This document shows, in pieces, positions 1 through 9,713 of a stretch of 64,000 nt of DNA (position 1 is the stretch's first letter; each line of letters starts with the position of its first letter). Under the pieces are notes generated by a model, which was given only the letters and a program-made list of their open reading frames with translations, made no database searches and was not told the origin of the DNA. Source of the DNA: Campylobacter coli (GTDB lineage Bacteria > Campylobacterota > Campylobacteria > Campylobacterales > Campylobacteraceae); the NCBI GenBank assembly GCA_039516895.1, contig CP154437.1, positions 620,001 through 684,000 on the forward strand. Reading direction: 5' to 3'. Both the position numbers and the translations under genes were made by a program.

Positions 1-263
1 ATAAAACTAAAGACAATGGTTATTATTGGGTTTTTGCTAATGTAACACCTTCTATAGATGCAAATAATAATATTATTGGATATTATTCTGTGCGTCGTAT
101 GCCAAATAAAAAAGCGATAGATACTATAGAAAAACTTTATAGTGATTTGCTTAGGGCTGAAAAAGAAAGTATAAATAAGGGTGTAGAATTGCTGAATGAT
201 TTTTGCAAAAATGCTGGAAAAAGCTATAATGAATTGATTTTTTCTTTACAAGAATCCAAGTAA
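1..263 (+). CDS. cetB: CetB, C-terminal part (bipartite energy-taxis PAS protein), 5' truncated
   Basis: The reading frame is open from the first bases of the window and ends in TAA at 261-263, giving about 86 residues. It starts inside a PAS fold (GYYWVFANVTPS, then GYYSVRRMPN) and ends in a helical tail. This matches the end of Campylobacter CetB, the cytoplasmic FAD-binding PAS partner of the CetA transducer that senses respiratory/redox state and drives energy taxis. In C. jejuni the gene sits immediately upstream of gidA, as here. The N-terminal half lies outside the window, so FAD-binding residues cannot be checked. A generic PAS-domain Aer-like protein is the alternative. Confidence 0.8.
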   Translation, partial: KTKDNGYYWVFANVTPSIDANNNIIGYYSVRRMPNKKAIDTIEKLYSDLLRAEKESINKGVELLNDFCKNAGKSYNELIFSLQESK

Positions 264-268
264 AAAAA

Positions 269-294
269 GGCTTAAAGCGAGTTTGTTTTAAGCC
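269..294 (+). terminator. Hairpin after cetB
   Basis: An 8-bp perfect inverted repeat (GGCTTAAA at 269-276, TTTAAGCC at 287-294) with a 10-nt loop lies just after the cetB stop codon. An A-run precedes it, but no clean T-run follows, so termination on this strand is uncertain. Confidence 0.45.
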
Positions 295-303
295 TAGATA
301 TTA

Positions 304-309
304 TATAAT
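304..309 (+). promoter_or_regulatory. Putative sigma70 -10 box for mnmG
   Basis: TATAAT lies 33 nt upstream of the mnmG start codon and just after the cetB hairpin. Campylobacter sigma70 promoters rely mainly on the -10 box. No transcript data are available. Confidence 0.4.
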
Positions 310-342
310 CTTTCGCTTTAAATTAATTTTCTAGGGTAAATT

Positions 343-2202
343 ATGTTTGATATTATTGTCATAGGTGGTGGCCATGCTGGAATTGAAGCAAGTGCTGCTT
401 CCGCTAGAATGGGCAAAAAAACATTGCTTTTAACTACACTTATAGAGCAAATTGGTGCAGCGAGTTGTAATCCTGCAATAGGTGGACTTGCGAAGGGTCA
501 TCTCGTAAAAGAGATTGATGCTATGGGTGGTTTGATGGGTGAGATTACGGATATAGCGGGGATACAATTTCGCATTTTAAATGAAAGCAAGGGCGTTGCA
601 GTACGAGGAAGTAGGGCACAAATTGATATGGATAAATACCGTATCGTTGCACGCAACAAGCTTTTAAAACTTAAGAATTTAGAAATTTCTCAAGAACAAG
701 TATGCGAATTGATTTATGAAAATGATAGCGTTGTAGGAGTTAAAACCAACCTGCAAAATAGCTATAAAGCAAAGAAAGTAATCTTAACCACGGGTACTTT
801 TTTAAATGGACTTATTCATATAGGTGAAAATAAGCTTACAGCGGGCAGAGTGGGCGAACTTGCTTCTGTGAAATTGGGTGAGAATTTACTGAGTACTAAT
901 TTAAAAATGGGTAGATTAAAAACAGGAACTTGCCCAAGGGTAGATGCTAAGAGTATTGATTTTGATGTATTAGAAATTCAATATGGTGATAAAAATCCTA
1001 AGGCTTTTAGCTTTAGAACAAAAAATTTTAATCCTAAACAACTTCCTTGTTATATTGCAAGGACAAATTTAAATACTCATGAGATTATTAAAAACAATTT
1101 TTACCGAGCACCGCTTTTTACAGGGCAAATTGAAGGAGTAGGCCCAAGATATTGTCCTTCTATTGAAGATAAGATTAATCGTTTTAGCGAGAAAGAAAGC
1201 CACCATCTTTTCATAGAGCCACAAACTATTGATGCAACAGAATATTATATCAATGGTTTTTCAACTTCTTTACCTTATGAAGTCCAAATTCAAATGTTGC
1301 GCTCGGTAAAAGGTTTTGAAGAGGCTAAAATTACACGCTTTGGTTATGCTATAGAATATGATTACATAGAACCAACAGAGCTTTATCATACTCTAGAAAC
1401 TAAAAAGATTAAAAATCTTTATTGTGCAGGACAAATTAATGGTACTACAGGATATGAAGAAGCTGCAGCTCAAGGTTTTATGGCAGGAGTGAATGCTGTT
1501 TTAGCTTTGGACAATAAAGAACCTTTCATTTTGCGTAGAGATGAGGCTTATATCGGCGTTTTGATTGATGATCTAGTTATTAAAGGTACAAAAGAGCCTT
1601 ATAGAATGTTTACTTCAAGGGCTGAATTTAGATTGCTTTTAAGGGAAGAAAATGCCATTGTAAGACTTGGAAAATATGGCAAAGAATTGGGGCTTTTAGA
1701 AGATGAGTCTTATCAGTTTATAGAAAATATTCGTTTAAATACTCAAAAAGGACTTGAACTGCTTCTTGAAAAAGAATTTACTCCAAATACTGAAAATAAC
1801 ACCTTTTTAGCAAGTATAGGAGAGGAAAAAATCACCTCCATAGTTAATTTGCAAAAAATTGTTGCAAGATCGAGTTTTGATATAGAAAAGCTAAAAAAAT
1901 TAAATGTGATTTTTGAAAATATGGATGAGTATTCTTTAAGAGAAATTTTAAACGAGGCTAAATATTACCATTATATCGCTATGCAAAAATCGCAAGTTGA
2001 AAAAATGAAAAATTTAATTGATATGAAAATTCCAAGTGATTTTGATTTTACAAGTGTGAGTGGATTAAGCAATGAGGTTGTAGAAAAGCTACAAAAACAT
2101 AAGCCTTTAACACTTTTTGCAGCGAGCGAGATCAGTGGGATCACCCCTGCAGCTTTAGATATCTTACAAATTTATATAAAAATGCAAAAGAAAAAAGCTT
2201 AA
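343..2202 (+). CDS. mnmG: MnmG/GidA, tRNA uridine-5-carboxymethylaminomethyl modification enzyme
   Basis: This 619-aa protein has the full family length. An N-terminal FAD-binding dinucleotide motif ([10 protein letters not shown], residues 8-17) is followed by the conserved [12 protein letters not shown] block and, near residue 360, [18 protein letters not shown], both hallmarks of GidA. With MnmE it installs the (carboxymethyl)aminomethyl group on wobble U34 of certain tRNAs in the cytoplasm. The ATG start follows a short leader. The stop codon overlaps the next ATG by one base (TAATG), so arsB is probably co-translated. The sequence differs at many positions from the C. jejuni protein I remember, supporting a sister species. 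Confidence 0.97.
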   Translation: MFDIIVIGGGHAGIEASAASARMGKKTLLLTTLIEQIGAASCNPAIGGLAKGHLVKEIDAMGGLMGEITDIAGIQFRILNESKGVAVRGSRAQIDMDKYRIVARNKLLKLKNLEISQEQVCELIYENDSVVGVKTNLQNSYKAKKVILTTGTFLNGLIHIGENKLTAGRVGELASVKLGENLLSTNLKMGRLKTGTCPRVDAKSIDFDVLEIQYGDKNPKAFSFRTKNFNPKQLPCYIARTNLNTHEIIKNNFYRAPLFTGQIEGVGPRYCPSIEDKINRFSEKESHHLFIEPQTIDATEYYINGFSTSLPYEVQIQMLRSVKGFEEAKITRFGYAIEYDYIEPTELYHTLETKKIKNLYCAGQINGTTGYEEAAAQGFMAGVNAVLALDNKEPFILRRDEAYIGVLIDDLVIKGTKEPYRMFTSRAEFRLLLREENAIVRLGKYGKELGLLEDESYQFIENIRLNTQKGLELLLEKEFTPNTENNTFLASIGEEKITSIVNLQKIVARSSFDIEKLKKLNVIFENMDEYSLREILNEAKYYHYIAMQKSQVEKMKNLIDMKIPSDFDFTSVSGLSNEVVEKLQKHKPLTLFAASEISGITPAALDILQIYIKMQKKKA

Positions 2203-3470
2203 TGCTTGCTAGCGTAATTTTCTTAATTACTCTAATTTTACTTTTTTGGCGCCCATGGAATTTGCCCCTATGGTTGATTGCTATTTTTGGGGCTTTATTT
2301 GCATTTATTTTTAAGCTGGTTAATTTAGAGGACGCTTTTTTTGTTTTTGATCTTGTTTGGGATAGTTCTTTAACTCTTGTGGGTTTGATTATACTTTCTT
2401 TTAGTTTGGAGGTTTTGGGATTTTTTAATTTTGTTGCTGTGAGAATTTTACGCCTTTCAAAAGTTAAAAATTTCCATACAATCCATACTAAAAAATTAAT
2501 GCTTTTTATGCTTGTTTTTGTCTTTTGTCTTTCGGCTTTGTTTGGAAATGATGGGGCTATTTTGATTATTACTCCCATTGTACTTGCACTTTTTTCAACT
2601 CTTAAAAACTATAAAGAAAGTGCTATCTTAAGTGCATTTTTATTGAGTGTTTCTTTTTTATGTGATGCAAGTTCAAATGCTTTGATCATTTCAAATTTGA
2701 CAAATATTATTACAGCTAATTATTTTGATCTTGACTTTTTGGAATTTGCCAAGACTATGTTTTTGCCTAATTTATTTGTGTTGTTTTCTACTATTATAAT
2801 GGTATTTTTGATTTTTGCAAAAATATTACCTAAGGAGCTTGAAATCAATATCTTAACAAAAGATTGTATTTCGGTAAAACTTTTTGTTTTTTGTGTTGTT
2901 TATTTAATATTTTTTGTATCAAGTTTTTTTATAGGAGAATTTTATAGCTTAAATGTCAGCTTTTTTGCTATAAGCGGTGCTTTGATCTTTTGGTTTTTTG
3001 TTTGTTTTTTAAAGAAAAAGGAGGCATTAAAAATTATTAAAAATGTACCTTGGGGTATTTTTGCTTTTAGTTTTGGACTCTATATGGTAGTTTTTGCCTT
3101 GCATAAGGTTGGAATTAGTAATATTTTAATTTCTATCTATGATGTTTTAGCTCAAAATAAAATTACTGCCATTTTTGGAACAGGGTTTATCTCGGCTTTT
3201 CTTTCTTCTATATTCAATAATCTACCTATGACTTTGATTGGTGATTTAGCCTTGAAAAATTTTCCTCAAAGTATGGTTTATGCACACCTTTTAGGAGTCA
3301 ATATAGGACCAAAACTTACTCCCATAGGCTCTTTAGCTACTTTACTTTGGCTGGGACTTTTGACAAAAAAAGGTGTAGAAATTTCTTTTTGGAAGTATTG
3401 TAAATTTGGTTTTTTAATCACTTTTCCAGTGCTCATTTGTTCGCTTTTTGCACTTGTTTTGCAATATTAA
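2202..3470 (+). CDS. arsB: ArsB/NhaD-type ion transporter (putative arsenical pump membrane protein)
   Basis: A 422-aa very hydrophobic protein with about ten or eleven predicted membrane segments. Motifs include FGNDGAILIITPIVLAL near 115 and a C-terminal SSIFNNLPMTLIGDLAL block, typical of the ArsB/CitM/NhaD ion-transporter superfamily. In C. jejuni the equivalent gene next to gidA is annotated arsB. No arsR or arsC lies nearby, so arsenite efflux is inferred from family only; another anion or Na+/H+ exchange is possible. It overlaps mnmG by one base and is followed by an AT-rich spacer before petA. Confidence 0.8.
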   Translation: MLASVIFLITLILLFWRPWNLPLWLIAIFGALFAFIFKLVNLEDAFFVFDLVWDSSLTLVGLIILSFSLEVLGFFNFVAVRILRLSKVKNFHTIHTKKLMLFMLVFVFCLSALFGNDGAILIITPIVLALFSTLKNYKESAILSAFLLSVSFLCDASSNALIISNLTNIITANYFDLDFLEFAKTMFLPNLFVLFSTIIMVFLIFAKILPKELEINILTKDCISVKLFVFCVVYLIFFVSSFFIGEFYSLNVSFFAISGALIFWFFVCFLKKKEALKIIKNVPWGIFAFSFGLYMVVFALHKVGISNILISIYDVLAQNKITAIFGTGFISAFLSSIFNNLPMTLIGDLALKNFPQSMVYAHLLGVNIGPKLTPIGSLATLLWLGLLTKKGVEISFWKYCKFGFLITFPVLICSLFALVLQY

Positions 3471-3557
3471 AATAAAACTTAGTAAACAAAGAAAAAATTT
3501 ATTTTATTTTAGATACACTAATGATTTGGTTAAAATAAAAAACGAAAGGACGAAGTT

Positions 3558-4061
3558 ATGGCTACATCTGAAAGTAGACGAAGCTTTATGGGTTTTGCAT
3601 TTGGAACAGTAGCTGCTGTAGGTGGTGTTTTTTCACTCGTTGCAGTGAAAAAAACTTGGGATCCGCTTCCAAGTGTTAAAGCTGCGGGTTTTACTACAGT
3701 AGATTTATCGGGAATGCAAGATGGAGAGCTTAGAACTATAGAATGGCGTAAAAAGCCTATTTTTATCTTAAAAAAAGATCCAAATATGGAAAAGGATACA
3801 AAGCGAGATGTTGTGGTAGATAATGCTGCATATACTGTTGTTATAGGACTTTGTACTCATTTGGGTTGTATTCCTGCTTATCACGCAAGTGAGCAACTTT
3901 TTAAATGTGCCTGTCATGGTGGTGAATTTGATACAAGTGGAAAAAATACCTTTGGGCCTCCTCCAAGACCTCTTGATATACCTCCTTTTAAAATAGATGG
4001 AACCAAACTTGTTCTAGGTGAAGAAGGTCCAGAATACAAAAAAATGACGGAGGAAGCTTAA
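3558..4061 (+). CDS. petA: Rieske iron-sulfur subunit of ubiquinol/menaquinol-cytochrome c reductase
   Basis: A 167-aa protein. The N-terminus carries a twin-arginine export motif (SRRSF, residues 6-10) followed by the hydrophobic anchor. The [2Fe-2S] boxes are CTHLGC (99-104) and CACHGG (117-122); by family knowledge Cys99, His101, Cys117 and His120 bind the cluster and Cys104/Cys119 form the disulfide. A GPPPRPL segment follows. It is the periplasmic electron-transfer subunit of the bc1 complex, which passes menaquinol electrons to cytochromes c and the cbb3 oxidase. An AAAGGACGAAGTT ribosome site precedes the ATG, and petB follows after one base. TatA, encoded at 13.3 kb, is a plausible part of its export route. 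Confidence 0.96.
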   Translation: MATSESRRSFMGFAFGTVAAVGGVFSLVAVKKTWDPLPSVKAAGFTTVDLSGMQDGELRTIEWRKKPIFILKKDPNMEKDTKRDVVVDNAAYTVVIGLCTHLGCIPAYHASEQLFKCACHGGEFDTSGKNTFGPPPRPLDIPPFKIDGTKLVLGEEGPEYKKMTEEA

Positions 4062-4062
4062 T

Positions 4063-5310
4063 ATGGCGCATATTAGAAAGGCTAATGGGCTAGTGGATTG
4101 GCTTGATCAAAGACTAGCAGTACATAAATTACTTGATGTTTTAATGGTAAAATATTGGATTCCAAAGCAAATCAATTTTCTTTGGGCAATGGGAGTTATT
4201 TTAACTACTCTTTTTACTGTGCTTTTTATTACAGGGCTTTTGCTTGTTATGTATTATAAGCCTGATACTGCTCTTGCTTTTGATAGTGTAAATAAAACTA
4301 TCATGCAGGAAGTGGAATATGGTTGGCTTTGGCGTCATATGCACGGTGTTGCCGCTTCGGTTATCTTCTTAATTATCTATATTCATATGCTAACAGGAAT
4401 TTATTATGGTTCTTATAAGCGTGGTAGAGAGATGATTTGGGTAAGCGGTATGCTACTTTTTGTAGTATTCTCTGCTGAAGCTTTTAGTGGATACATGCTT
4501 CCTTGGGGACAAATGAGTTATTGGGCAGCTCAAGTTATTACTAATCTTTTTGGTGGAATTCCACTTATTGGACCTGAGCTTGTTATTTGGATTCGTGGTG
4601 ATTATGCAGTTTCTGATCCAACTTTGACAAGATTTTTTATGCTTCATGTATGTTTACTTCCTATAGTAATCATTGCTATCATAGCATTTCACTTTTATTC
4701 CTTAAGAATTCCTCATGTAAATAATGAAATCGCTGAAGAATTAGACTTTGATTTAGAAGCTGAAAAATATATGGCAGGCGATACAAAAGGTTCTAAAGTA
4801 ATTCCTTTTTGGCCAGGATTTTTATCTAAAGACTTCATGTATATTTGTCTTTTTATGATTTTCTTTTTCTATTTGGTATGCTTTAAGTTTGGTTTTGCAA
4901 TGGATCCTATCAACTTTGATCCAGCTAATGCACTTAAAACTCCAGCACATATTTATCCTGAGTGGTATTTCTTGTGGAGTTATGAAGTTTTAAGAGGATT
5001 TTTCTTTGATATTGCAGGTATTAAAGCTTTTGATATAGGTTTGGCTGCTTTTGGTATTGCACAAGTTATTTTCTTCTTACTTCCTTGGCTTGATAGAAGT
5101 GATGTGGTTAAACCTGCTCACGAACGACCTTTATTTTTTATTTGGTTTTGGGTATTGCTTATAGATCTCATCGTTTTAACTATTTATGGAAAATTACCTC
5201 CAACAGGTGTAAATGCTTGGGTTGGTTTTTATGCTTCTATAATATTTTTACTTTTATTTATAGTCGTTTTACCTGTAATAACTATCATGGAAAGAAAAGG
5301 AGCTAAGTAA
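4063..5310 (+). CDS. petB: Cytochrome b subunit of the bc1 complex
   Basis: This 415-aa membrane protein is a full-length cytochrome b. The two heme-binding helix pairs are visible as His94-x13-His108 and His195-x14-His210. The quinol-oxidation (Qo) site motif PEWY sits near residue 305 (PEWYFLWSYEVL). It carries the low- and high-potential b hemes and the two quinone sites of the Q cycle. The gene begins one base after petA and ends in TAATG shared with petC, so petABC is one operon. Confidence 0.97.
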   Translation: MAHIRKANGLVDWLDQRLAVHKLLDVLMVKYWIPKQINFLWAMGVILTTLFTVLFITGLLLVMYYKPDTALAFDSVNKTIMQEVEYGWLWRHMHGVAASVIFLIIYIHMLTGIYYGSYKRGREMIWVSGMLLFVVFSAEAFSGYMLPWGQMSYWAAQVITNLFGGIPLIGPELVIWIRGDYAVSDPTLTRFFMLHVCLLPIVIIAIIAFHFYSLRIPHVNNEIAEELDFDLEAEKYMAGDTKGSKVIPFWPGFLSKDFMYICLFMIFFFYLVCFKFGFAMDPINFDPANALKTPAHIYPEWYFLWSYEVLRGFFFDIAGIKAFDIGLAAFGIAQVIFFLLPWLDRSDVVKPAHERPLFFIWFWVLLIDLIVLTIYGKLPPTGVNAWVGFYASIIFLLLFIVVLPVITIMERKGAK

Positions 5311-6434
5311 TGAGAGAACTAAAAATATTTTTAGTAGTAGTGGTTTTTACTGCTCTTGTTTATTGGGGAGTTGAGCCTTATGCGCACTCTGTAATGAAAC
5401 CCCATGTTGCTCCTGCTAATTTTGATTATGCAGCAGAAGATACAGCTTATGCTAAAGGTATCATAGCAGAAAAAGAAATAGCTTTAGAAGATGCGAAAAA
5501 ATCAAATGATGCAAAAAGAATAGAAAGTGCTCAAAAAGATCTAGATAAGGCTAAAGAAAATTTAGCTAAAGTAGAAGAGCTTTGGGCAGATGTTGCAAAA
5601 ATTGATTTTACTAAAGGAAACGCCGCAAAAGGCAAGGAGTTCTTTAATAATAATTGTTTTGCATGTCATGGCGTTAAAGAAGATGATATAGCAGCAAATA
5701 TTACAGATTCTTCTTTGGGTGTAATCCCACCTGATCTTAGTTCAGCAGGTGTTATTTTTGATGAGAAATTTTTAGCCGCTTTGATCATGAATCCTGCTCT
5801 TGCTTTAAAAGTAGATCATAAATTTGGCGATGCTTTTATCATGACTGCTTACAATAGTGAAACTTCAGGAGATAGTGAAGAGCTTGTAAATGCAAATATA
5901 GCTGATGTTATTGCTTATTTAAAAGAAGTAGGTGTTAAATTTGAAGCTAAAGAAAATGCTACAATTAAACAAGAGGCAGAGCTTAAATACTCAAAAATTG
6001 AAGATGCTAATGAGAAATCAGCTTTGGTTGAAAAAGAAATTGCTTTTGCTAAAGATAAAAGTACTTTTATAGAAGCTTGCGGTCGTTGCCATGATGTTAA
6101 GTATGATAATTTCTTTACCCCATCTAATCATAATGACTTGGCAAATTATTTAGGTTCAGTTCCACCTGATCTTTCTATGATGATTAGATCTCGCGGAGAG
6201 CAATACTTGCATGATTTTATCAATAATACTCAAAAACTTCTTCCAGGAACTGCTATGCCAAGAGTAGGTCTAACAGAAGATGCACAAGCTAAAGTTGTTT
6301 CTTATCTTGAAAAAGTGGGTGATAGCAAAAAAGAAGAAAGAGAAAGCATAGGAATTTATGTAATGATATTCTTTGTAATTCTAAGTATTTTTGCTATAGG
6401 CTGGAAGCGTTCTGTTTGGTCTAAACTACATTAA
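5310..6434 (+). CDS. petC: Diheme cytochrome c subunit of the bc1 complex (replaces cytochrome c1)
   Basis: A 374-aa protein with an N-terminal membrane anchor (residues 5-20), two CxxCH heme sites (CFACH 116-120 and CGRCH 257-261) and a C-terminal membrane helix from about 348. Each heme domain has a downstream Met region plausible for the sixth ligand. Between anchor and first heme lies a charged, coiled-coil-like stretch (about 50-95). It acts in the periplasm, taking electrons from the Rieske centre and passing them to soluble cytochrome c. A diheme c subunit in place of c1 is typical of epsilonproteobacterial bc1 complexes. A strong hairpin follows the stop codon. Confidence 0.94.
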   Translation: MRELKIFLVVVVFTALVYWGVEPYAHSVMKPHVAPANFDYAAEDTAYAKGIIAEKEIALEDAKKSNDAKRIESAQKDLDKAKENLAKVEELWADVAKIDFTKGNAAKGKEFFNNNCFACHGVKEDDIAANITDSSLGVIPPDLSSAGVIFDEKFLAALIMNPALALKVDHKFGDAFIMTAYNSETSGDSEELVNANIADVIAYLKEVGVKFEAKENATIKQEAELKYSKIEDANEKSALVEKEIAFAKDKSTFIEACGRCHDVKYDNFFTPSNHNDLANYLGSVPPDLSMMIRSRGEQYLHDFINNTQKLLPGTAMPRVGLTEDAQAKVVSYLEKVGDSKKEERESIGIYVMIFFVILSIFAIGWKRSVWSKLH

Positions 6435-6442
6435 TATTATAA

Positions 6443-6478
6443 AATTTTTGCCACTATTTTATATCTGTGGCAAAAATT
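6443..6478 (+). terminator. Rho-independent-like terminator after petC
   Basis: A 12-bp perfect stem (AATTTTTGCCAC 6443-6454 with GTGGCAAAAATT 6467-6478) and a 12-nt loop lie nine bases after the petC stop. T-rich sequence (CTATCTTTTCTTC) follows. Confidence 0.7.
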
Positions 6479-6561
6479 CTATCTTTTCTTCGATTTTATT
6501 AAATTTTAAACCTAATTAAGAGATACTATCAAATAATAATTTTTATTAATTGGAGTATATC

Positions 6562-7725
6562 ATGCTTGAAAAACAAATGATTAAATTTATTCTTTCAAAA
6601 TGGAATTATGGAAATTTTAGAATTGTATTTTGGGATCAAGAAGAATTTCATGTGGGTAATCAGCCTGCTAAATTTTCTTTAATTTTCAAAGAAAAAATAC
6701 CTTTTTTAAAATTATTTAGTGATACGAGTTTAGTTTTTGCAAAACACTATATGGAGTCTAAACTAGAAATTGAAGGTGATTATGATGAAATAGCTAAAGT
6801 TTTGTATTATTTTTCAAATAAGCGTTTTTTAAAAAATACAGAGGATATCTTGAGTAAAATAGCCCAAAAACAGGAAAGTAAAAATATCAAAAGTCATTAT
6901 GATATAGGTAATGATTTTTATAAACTTTGGCTTGATGATACAATGAGTTATTCTTGTGCTTATTTTAAGACTTCTAGCGATACTCTTTATGAAGCTCAAA
7001 TCAATAAAATAGAGCATACCCTTAAAAAGCTTGATTTAAAACCCAATGAAAAGCTTTTAGATATAGGTTGTGGTTGGGGTTGGCTTTCTATTATAGCGGC
7101 ACAAAAATATGGAGTTAAGGTTGTTGGAATTACTATTTCAGAAGAACAATGCAAGAAAGCCCAAGAAAGAGTAAAAGAGCTTAAGCTTGAGGATAGAGTA
7201 GAGATAAGACTTCAAAACTATCAAGATTTGGAATTTGAGGATTATTTTGATAAAGTTGTTTCAGTGGGAATGTTTGAACATGTAGGCAAAGAAAATTTAG
7301 GACTTTATTTTATGAAAGCAAAACAAGTATTAAAACCAGGAGGTTCTATGCTTTTGCATTCAATTTTGGCAATGTTTGAAGGAAAAACTAATGCTTGGAT
7401 AGATAAATATATTTTTCCAGGAGGCTATTTGCCATCATTAAGAGAGGTTGTAAGTGCTATGAGCGAATGGGATTTTCACCTTCTTTTAGCAGAAAGCTTG
7501 AGAATACACTATGCAAAAACTTTAGATATGTGGAGTAATAATTTTAATCAAGTATTACCTCAAGTAAGAAAAAAATATGATGAAGAATTTATAAGAATGT
7601 GGGATTTATATCTTCGCTCTTGTGCTTCTGCGTTTCGCGTTGGAAGTGTAGATTTGTTTCAATTTTTAATTACAAAAGAAATCAATAATAATCTTAGTCT
7701 TACTAAAGAGTATATTTATAAGTAA
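6562..7725 (+). CDS. cfa: Cyclopropane-fatty-acyl-phospholipid synthase
   Basis: A SAM-dependent enzyme that adds a methylene group across the double bond of unsaturated phospholipid acyl chains at the membrane. The SAM-binding motif DIGCGWGWLS lies near residue 167, and YDIGNDFYKLWLD and MSYSCAYF upstream are typical of the family. The frame is open from a TTG at 6550, but a TGGAG ribosome site lies at 6551-6555, so the ATG at 6562 is the likely start, giving 387 aa. The gene stands alone between the petC terminator and the rpsB leader. Confidence 0.94.
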   Translation: MLEKQMIKFILSKWNYGNFRIVFWDQEEFHVGNQPAKFSLIFKEKIPFLKLFSDTSLVFAKHYMESKLEIEGDYDEIAKVLYYFSNKRFLKNTEDILSKIAQKQESKNIKSHYDIGNDFYKLWLDDTMSYSCAYFKTSSDTLYEAQINKIEHTLKKLDLKPNEKLLDIGCGWGWLSIIAAQKYGVKVVGITISEEQCKKAQERVKELKLEDRVEIRLQNYQDLEFEDYFDKVVSVGMFEHVGKENLGLYFMKAKQVLKPGGSMLLHSILAMFEGKTNAWIDKYIFPGGYLPSLREVVSAMSEWDFHLLLAESLRIHYAKTLDMWSNNFNQVLPQVRKKYDEEFIRMWDLYLRSCASAFRVGSVDLFQFLITKEINNNLSLTKEYIYK

Positions 7726-7744
7726 ATACTAAACTTAAATTTGA

Positions 7745-7807
7745 TAAAATCTTAGCTTCATTTCGCACGCATCAATCCTTTTTAGCTTGTATAAATTAAG
7801 GGATGCG
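7745..7807 (+). promoter_or_regulatory. rpsB promoter and structured 5' leader
   Basis: A -10-like TAAAAT (7745-7750) is followed by a leader of about 80 nt before rpsB. In it CGCATC (7768-7773) pairs with GATGCG (7802-7807), and inside CCTT (7777-7780) pairs with AAGG (7798-7801). The distal arm abuts a GGAGG that does not serve the annotated start; the real site is AAGGAG at 7829-7834. The hairpin could be an S2 autoregulatory element, by analogy with other bacteria, but this is untested. Confidence 0.4.
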
Positions 7808-7839
7808 GAGGAATAAAGCTAAATTATAAGGAGAAACTC

Positions 7840-8631
7840 ATGGTTAGTATGAGAGATTTATTGGAATGTGGTGTACATTTTGGACATCAAACAAGACGCT
7901 GGAATCCAAAAATGAAAAAATTTATTTTTGGTGAGAGAAAAGGTATTTATGTAATAGACTTACAAAAAACTTTGAGATATTTTAGATATACTTACAATAT
8001 CGTTCGTGATGCCGCTGCTGAAGGAAAAACTATACTTTTTGTGGGTACAAAAAAGCAAGCTGGTGGAGCGATTAAGGAATACGCTGAAAAATGCGGTATG
8101 CCTTATGTAAATCATAGATGGTTAGGCGGTATGATGACAAATTTTGGAACTATTCGCCAATCAATTAGAAAATTAGAAGTTATTGAAAAAATGGAAGAAG
8201 ATGGAAGTATTAAACTTTTAACTAAAAAAGAAGCTTTAATGCTTACGAGAAAAAAAGAGAAATTATTGGCTTATCTTGGTGGAATTCGTTATATGAAAAC
8301 ACAACCTGATATGATTTTCGTTATAGATACAGTAAAAGAAAAAATTGCAGTTCAAGAAGCAAATAGATTAAAAATTCCTGTAGTAGCTCCACTAGATACA
8401 AACTGCGATCCTGATCTTGTAACTTATCCTATCCCAGGAAATGATGATGCAATTCGTTCAGTTCAACTTTTTTGCCAAGAAATGGCTGAAGCTATCAATG
8501 AAGGAAAAGCATTAAGAGAACAAGATGGTGAAGCTTTACCAAGTGAAGAAAAAGAAATCACAGATGAAGAGAAAAAAGAAGTTTTAGACGAAGCAATGAG
8601 CGAAGAAGATTTTAATGGGGAGCAAGAATAA
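7840..8631 (+). CDS. rpsB: 30S ribosomal protein S2
   Basis: A 263-aa protein with the S2 signature [19 protein letters not shown] at residues 7-25 and the later [24 protein letters not shown] region. It binds the head/body junction of the small ribosomal subunit. The C-terminal 40 residues are an acidic, Lys/Glu-rich tail. AAGGAG lies 5 nt upstream of the ATG. The stop shares a base with the tsf ATG, the standard rpsB-tsf operon. Confidence 0.98.
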   Translation: MVSMRDLLECGVHFGHQTRRWNPKMKKFIFGERKGIYVIDLQKTLRYFRYTYNIVRDAAAEGKTILFVGTKKQAGGAIKEYAEKCGMPYVNHRWLGGMMTNFGTIRQSIRKLEVIEKMEEDGSIKLLTKKEALMLTRKKEKLLAYLGGIRYMKTQPDMIFVIDTVKEKIAVQEANRLKIPVVAPLDTNCDPDLVTYPIPGNDDAIRSVQLFCQEMAEAINEGKALREQDGEALPSEEKEITDEEKKEVLDEAMSEEDFNGEQE

Positions 8632-9704
8632 TGGCTGAAATTACTGCTGCAATGGTAAAAGAACTCCGCGAAAGCACAGGCGCGGGGATGATGGATTGTA
8701 AAAATGCTTTAAGTGAAACAAATGGAGACTTTGACAAAGCAGTTCAACTTTTAAGAGAAAAGGGTTTGGGTAAAGCCGCTAAGAAAGCTGATAGACTTGC
8801 TGCTGAAGGTTTGGTAAGTGTTAAAGTAAGTGATGATTTTACAAGTGCAACGGTAAGTGAAATTAATTCAGAAACAGATTTTGTAGCTAAAAATGATCAA
8901 TTTATCGCATTAACAAAAGATACGACAGCACATATACAAAATAATAGCCTACAAAGCGTTGAAGAACTTCACTCTAGCACAATCAATGGCGTAAAATTTG
9001 AAGAATATTTAAAAAGTCAAATTGCAACTATCGGTGAAAACTTAGTTGTAAGAAGATTTGCTAGTTTAAAAGCAGGTGCAAATGGTGTGGTAAATGGATA
9101 TATCCATACTAATGGTCGTGTGGGTGTTATCATCGCTGCAGCTTGTGATAATGCTGAAGTAGCAAATAAATCAAGAGATTTCTTAAAACAACTTTGCATG
9201 CATATAGCTGCTATGAAGCCAAGCTATTTAAGCTATGAAGATTTGGATATGGAATTTGTAGAAAATGAATATAAAGCTTTAGTCGCAGAGCTTGAAAAAG
9301 AAAATGAAGAAAGACGCAGACTTAAAGATCCAAACAAACCAGAGCATAAAATTCCTAAATTTGCAAGCCGTAAACAGCTCAGCGATGCAATCTTAAAAGA
9401 AGCTGAAGAAAATATAAAAGAAGAGCTTAAGGCTCAAGGCAAACCTGAGAAAATTTGGGACAATATTATCCCTGGTAAAATGAATAGCTTTATAGCGGAT
9501 AATTCTCAACTTGATAGTAAACTTACTTTAATGGGTCAATTTTATGTAATGGATGATAAAAAAACTATTGAACAAGTGATTGCTGAAAAAGAAAAAGAAT
9601 TAGGCGGAAAAATCAAAATAGTTGAATTCATTCGTTTCGAAGTGGGAGAAGGTTTAGAAAAGAAAACCGAAGATTTTGCTGCTGAAGTTGCTGCACAGCT
9701 TTAA
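8631..9704 (+). CDS. tsf: Elongation factor Ts
   Basis: A 357-aa guanine-nucleotide exchange factor for EF-Tu. The N-terminal UBA-like domain has LRESTGAGMMDCKNAL, and the core contains the SEINSETDFVAKNDQF signature (about residues 79-94). The protein is longer than E. coli EF-Ts because of a charged insertion (about 215-275) that is common in epsilonproteobacteria. It is translationally coupled to rpsB by a one-base overlap and followed after 9 bases by an ABC ATPase gene. Confidence 0.98.
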   Translation: MAEITAAMVKELRESTGAGMMDCKNALSETNGDFDKAVQLLREKGLGKAAKKADRLAAEGLVSVKVSDDFTSATVSEINSETDFVAKNDQFIALTKDTTAHIQNNSLQSVEELHSSTINGVKFEEYLKSQIATIGENLVVRRFASLKAGANGVVNGYIHTNGRVGVIIAAACDNAEVANKSRDFLKQLCMHIAAMKPSYLSYEDLDMEFVENEYKALVAELEKENEERRRLKDPNKPEHKIPKFASRKQLSDAILKEAEENIKEELKAQGKPEKIWDNIIPGKMNSFIADNSQLDSKLTLMGQFYVMDDKKTIEQVIAEKEKELGGKIKIVEFIRFEVGEGLEKKTEDFAAEVAAQL

Positions 9705-9713
9705 AGTATTAAA

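Noticed and set aside
2141..2578. 145-codon minus-strand frame opposite arsB
   Set aside because: Lys/Ser-rich mirror of a membrane-protein gene; the plus-strand arsB is a full-length conserved protein.
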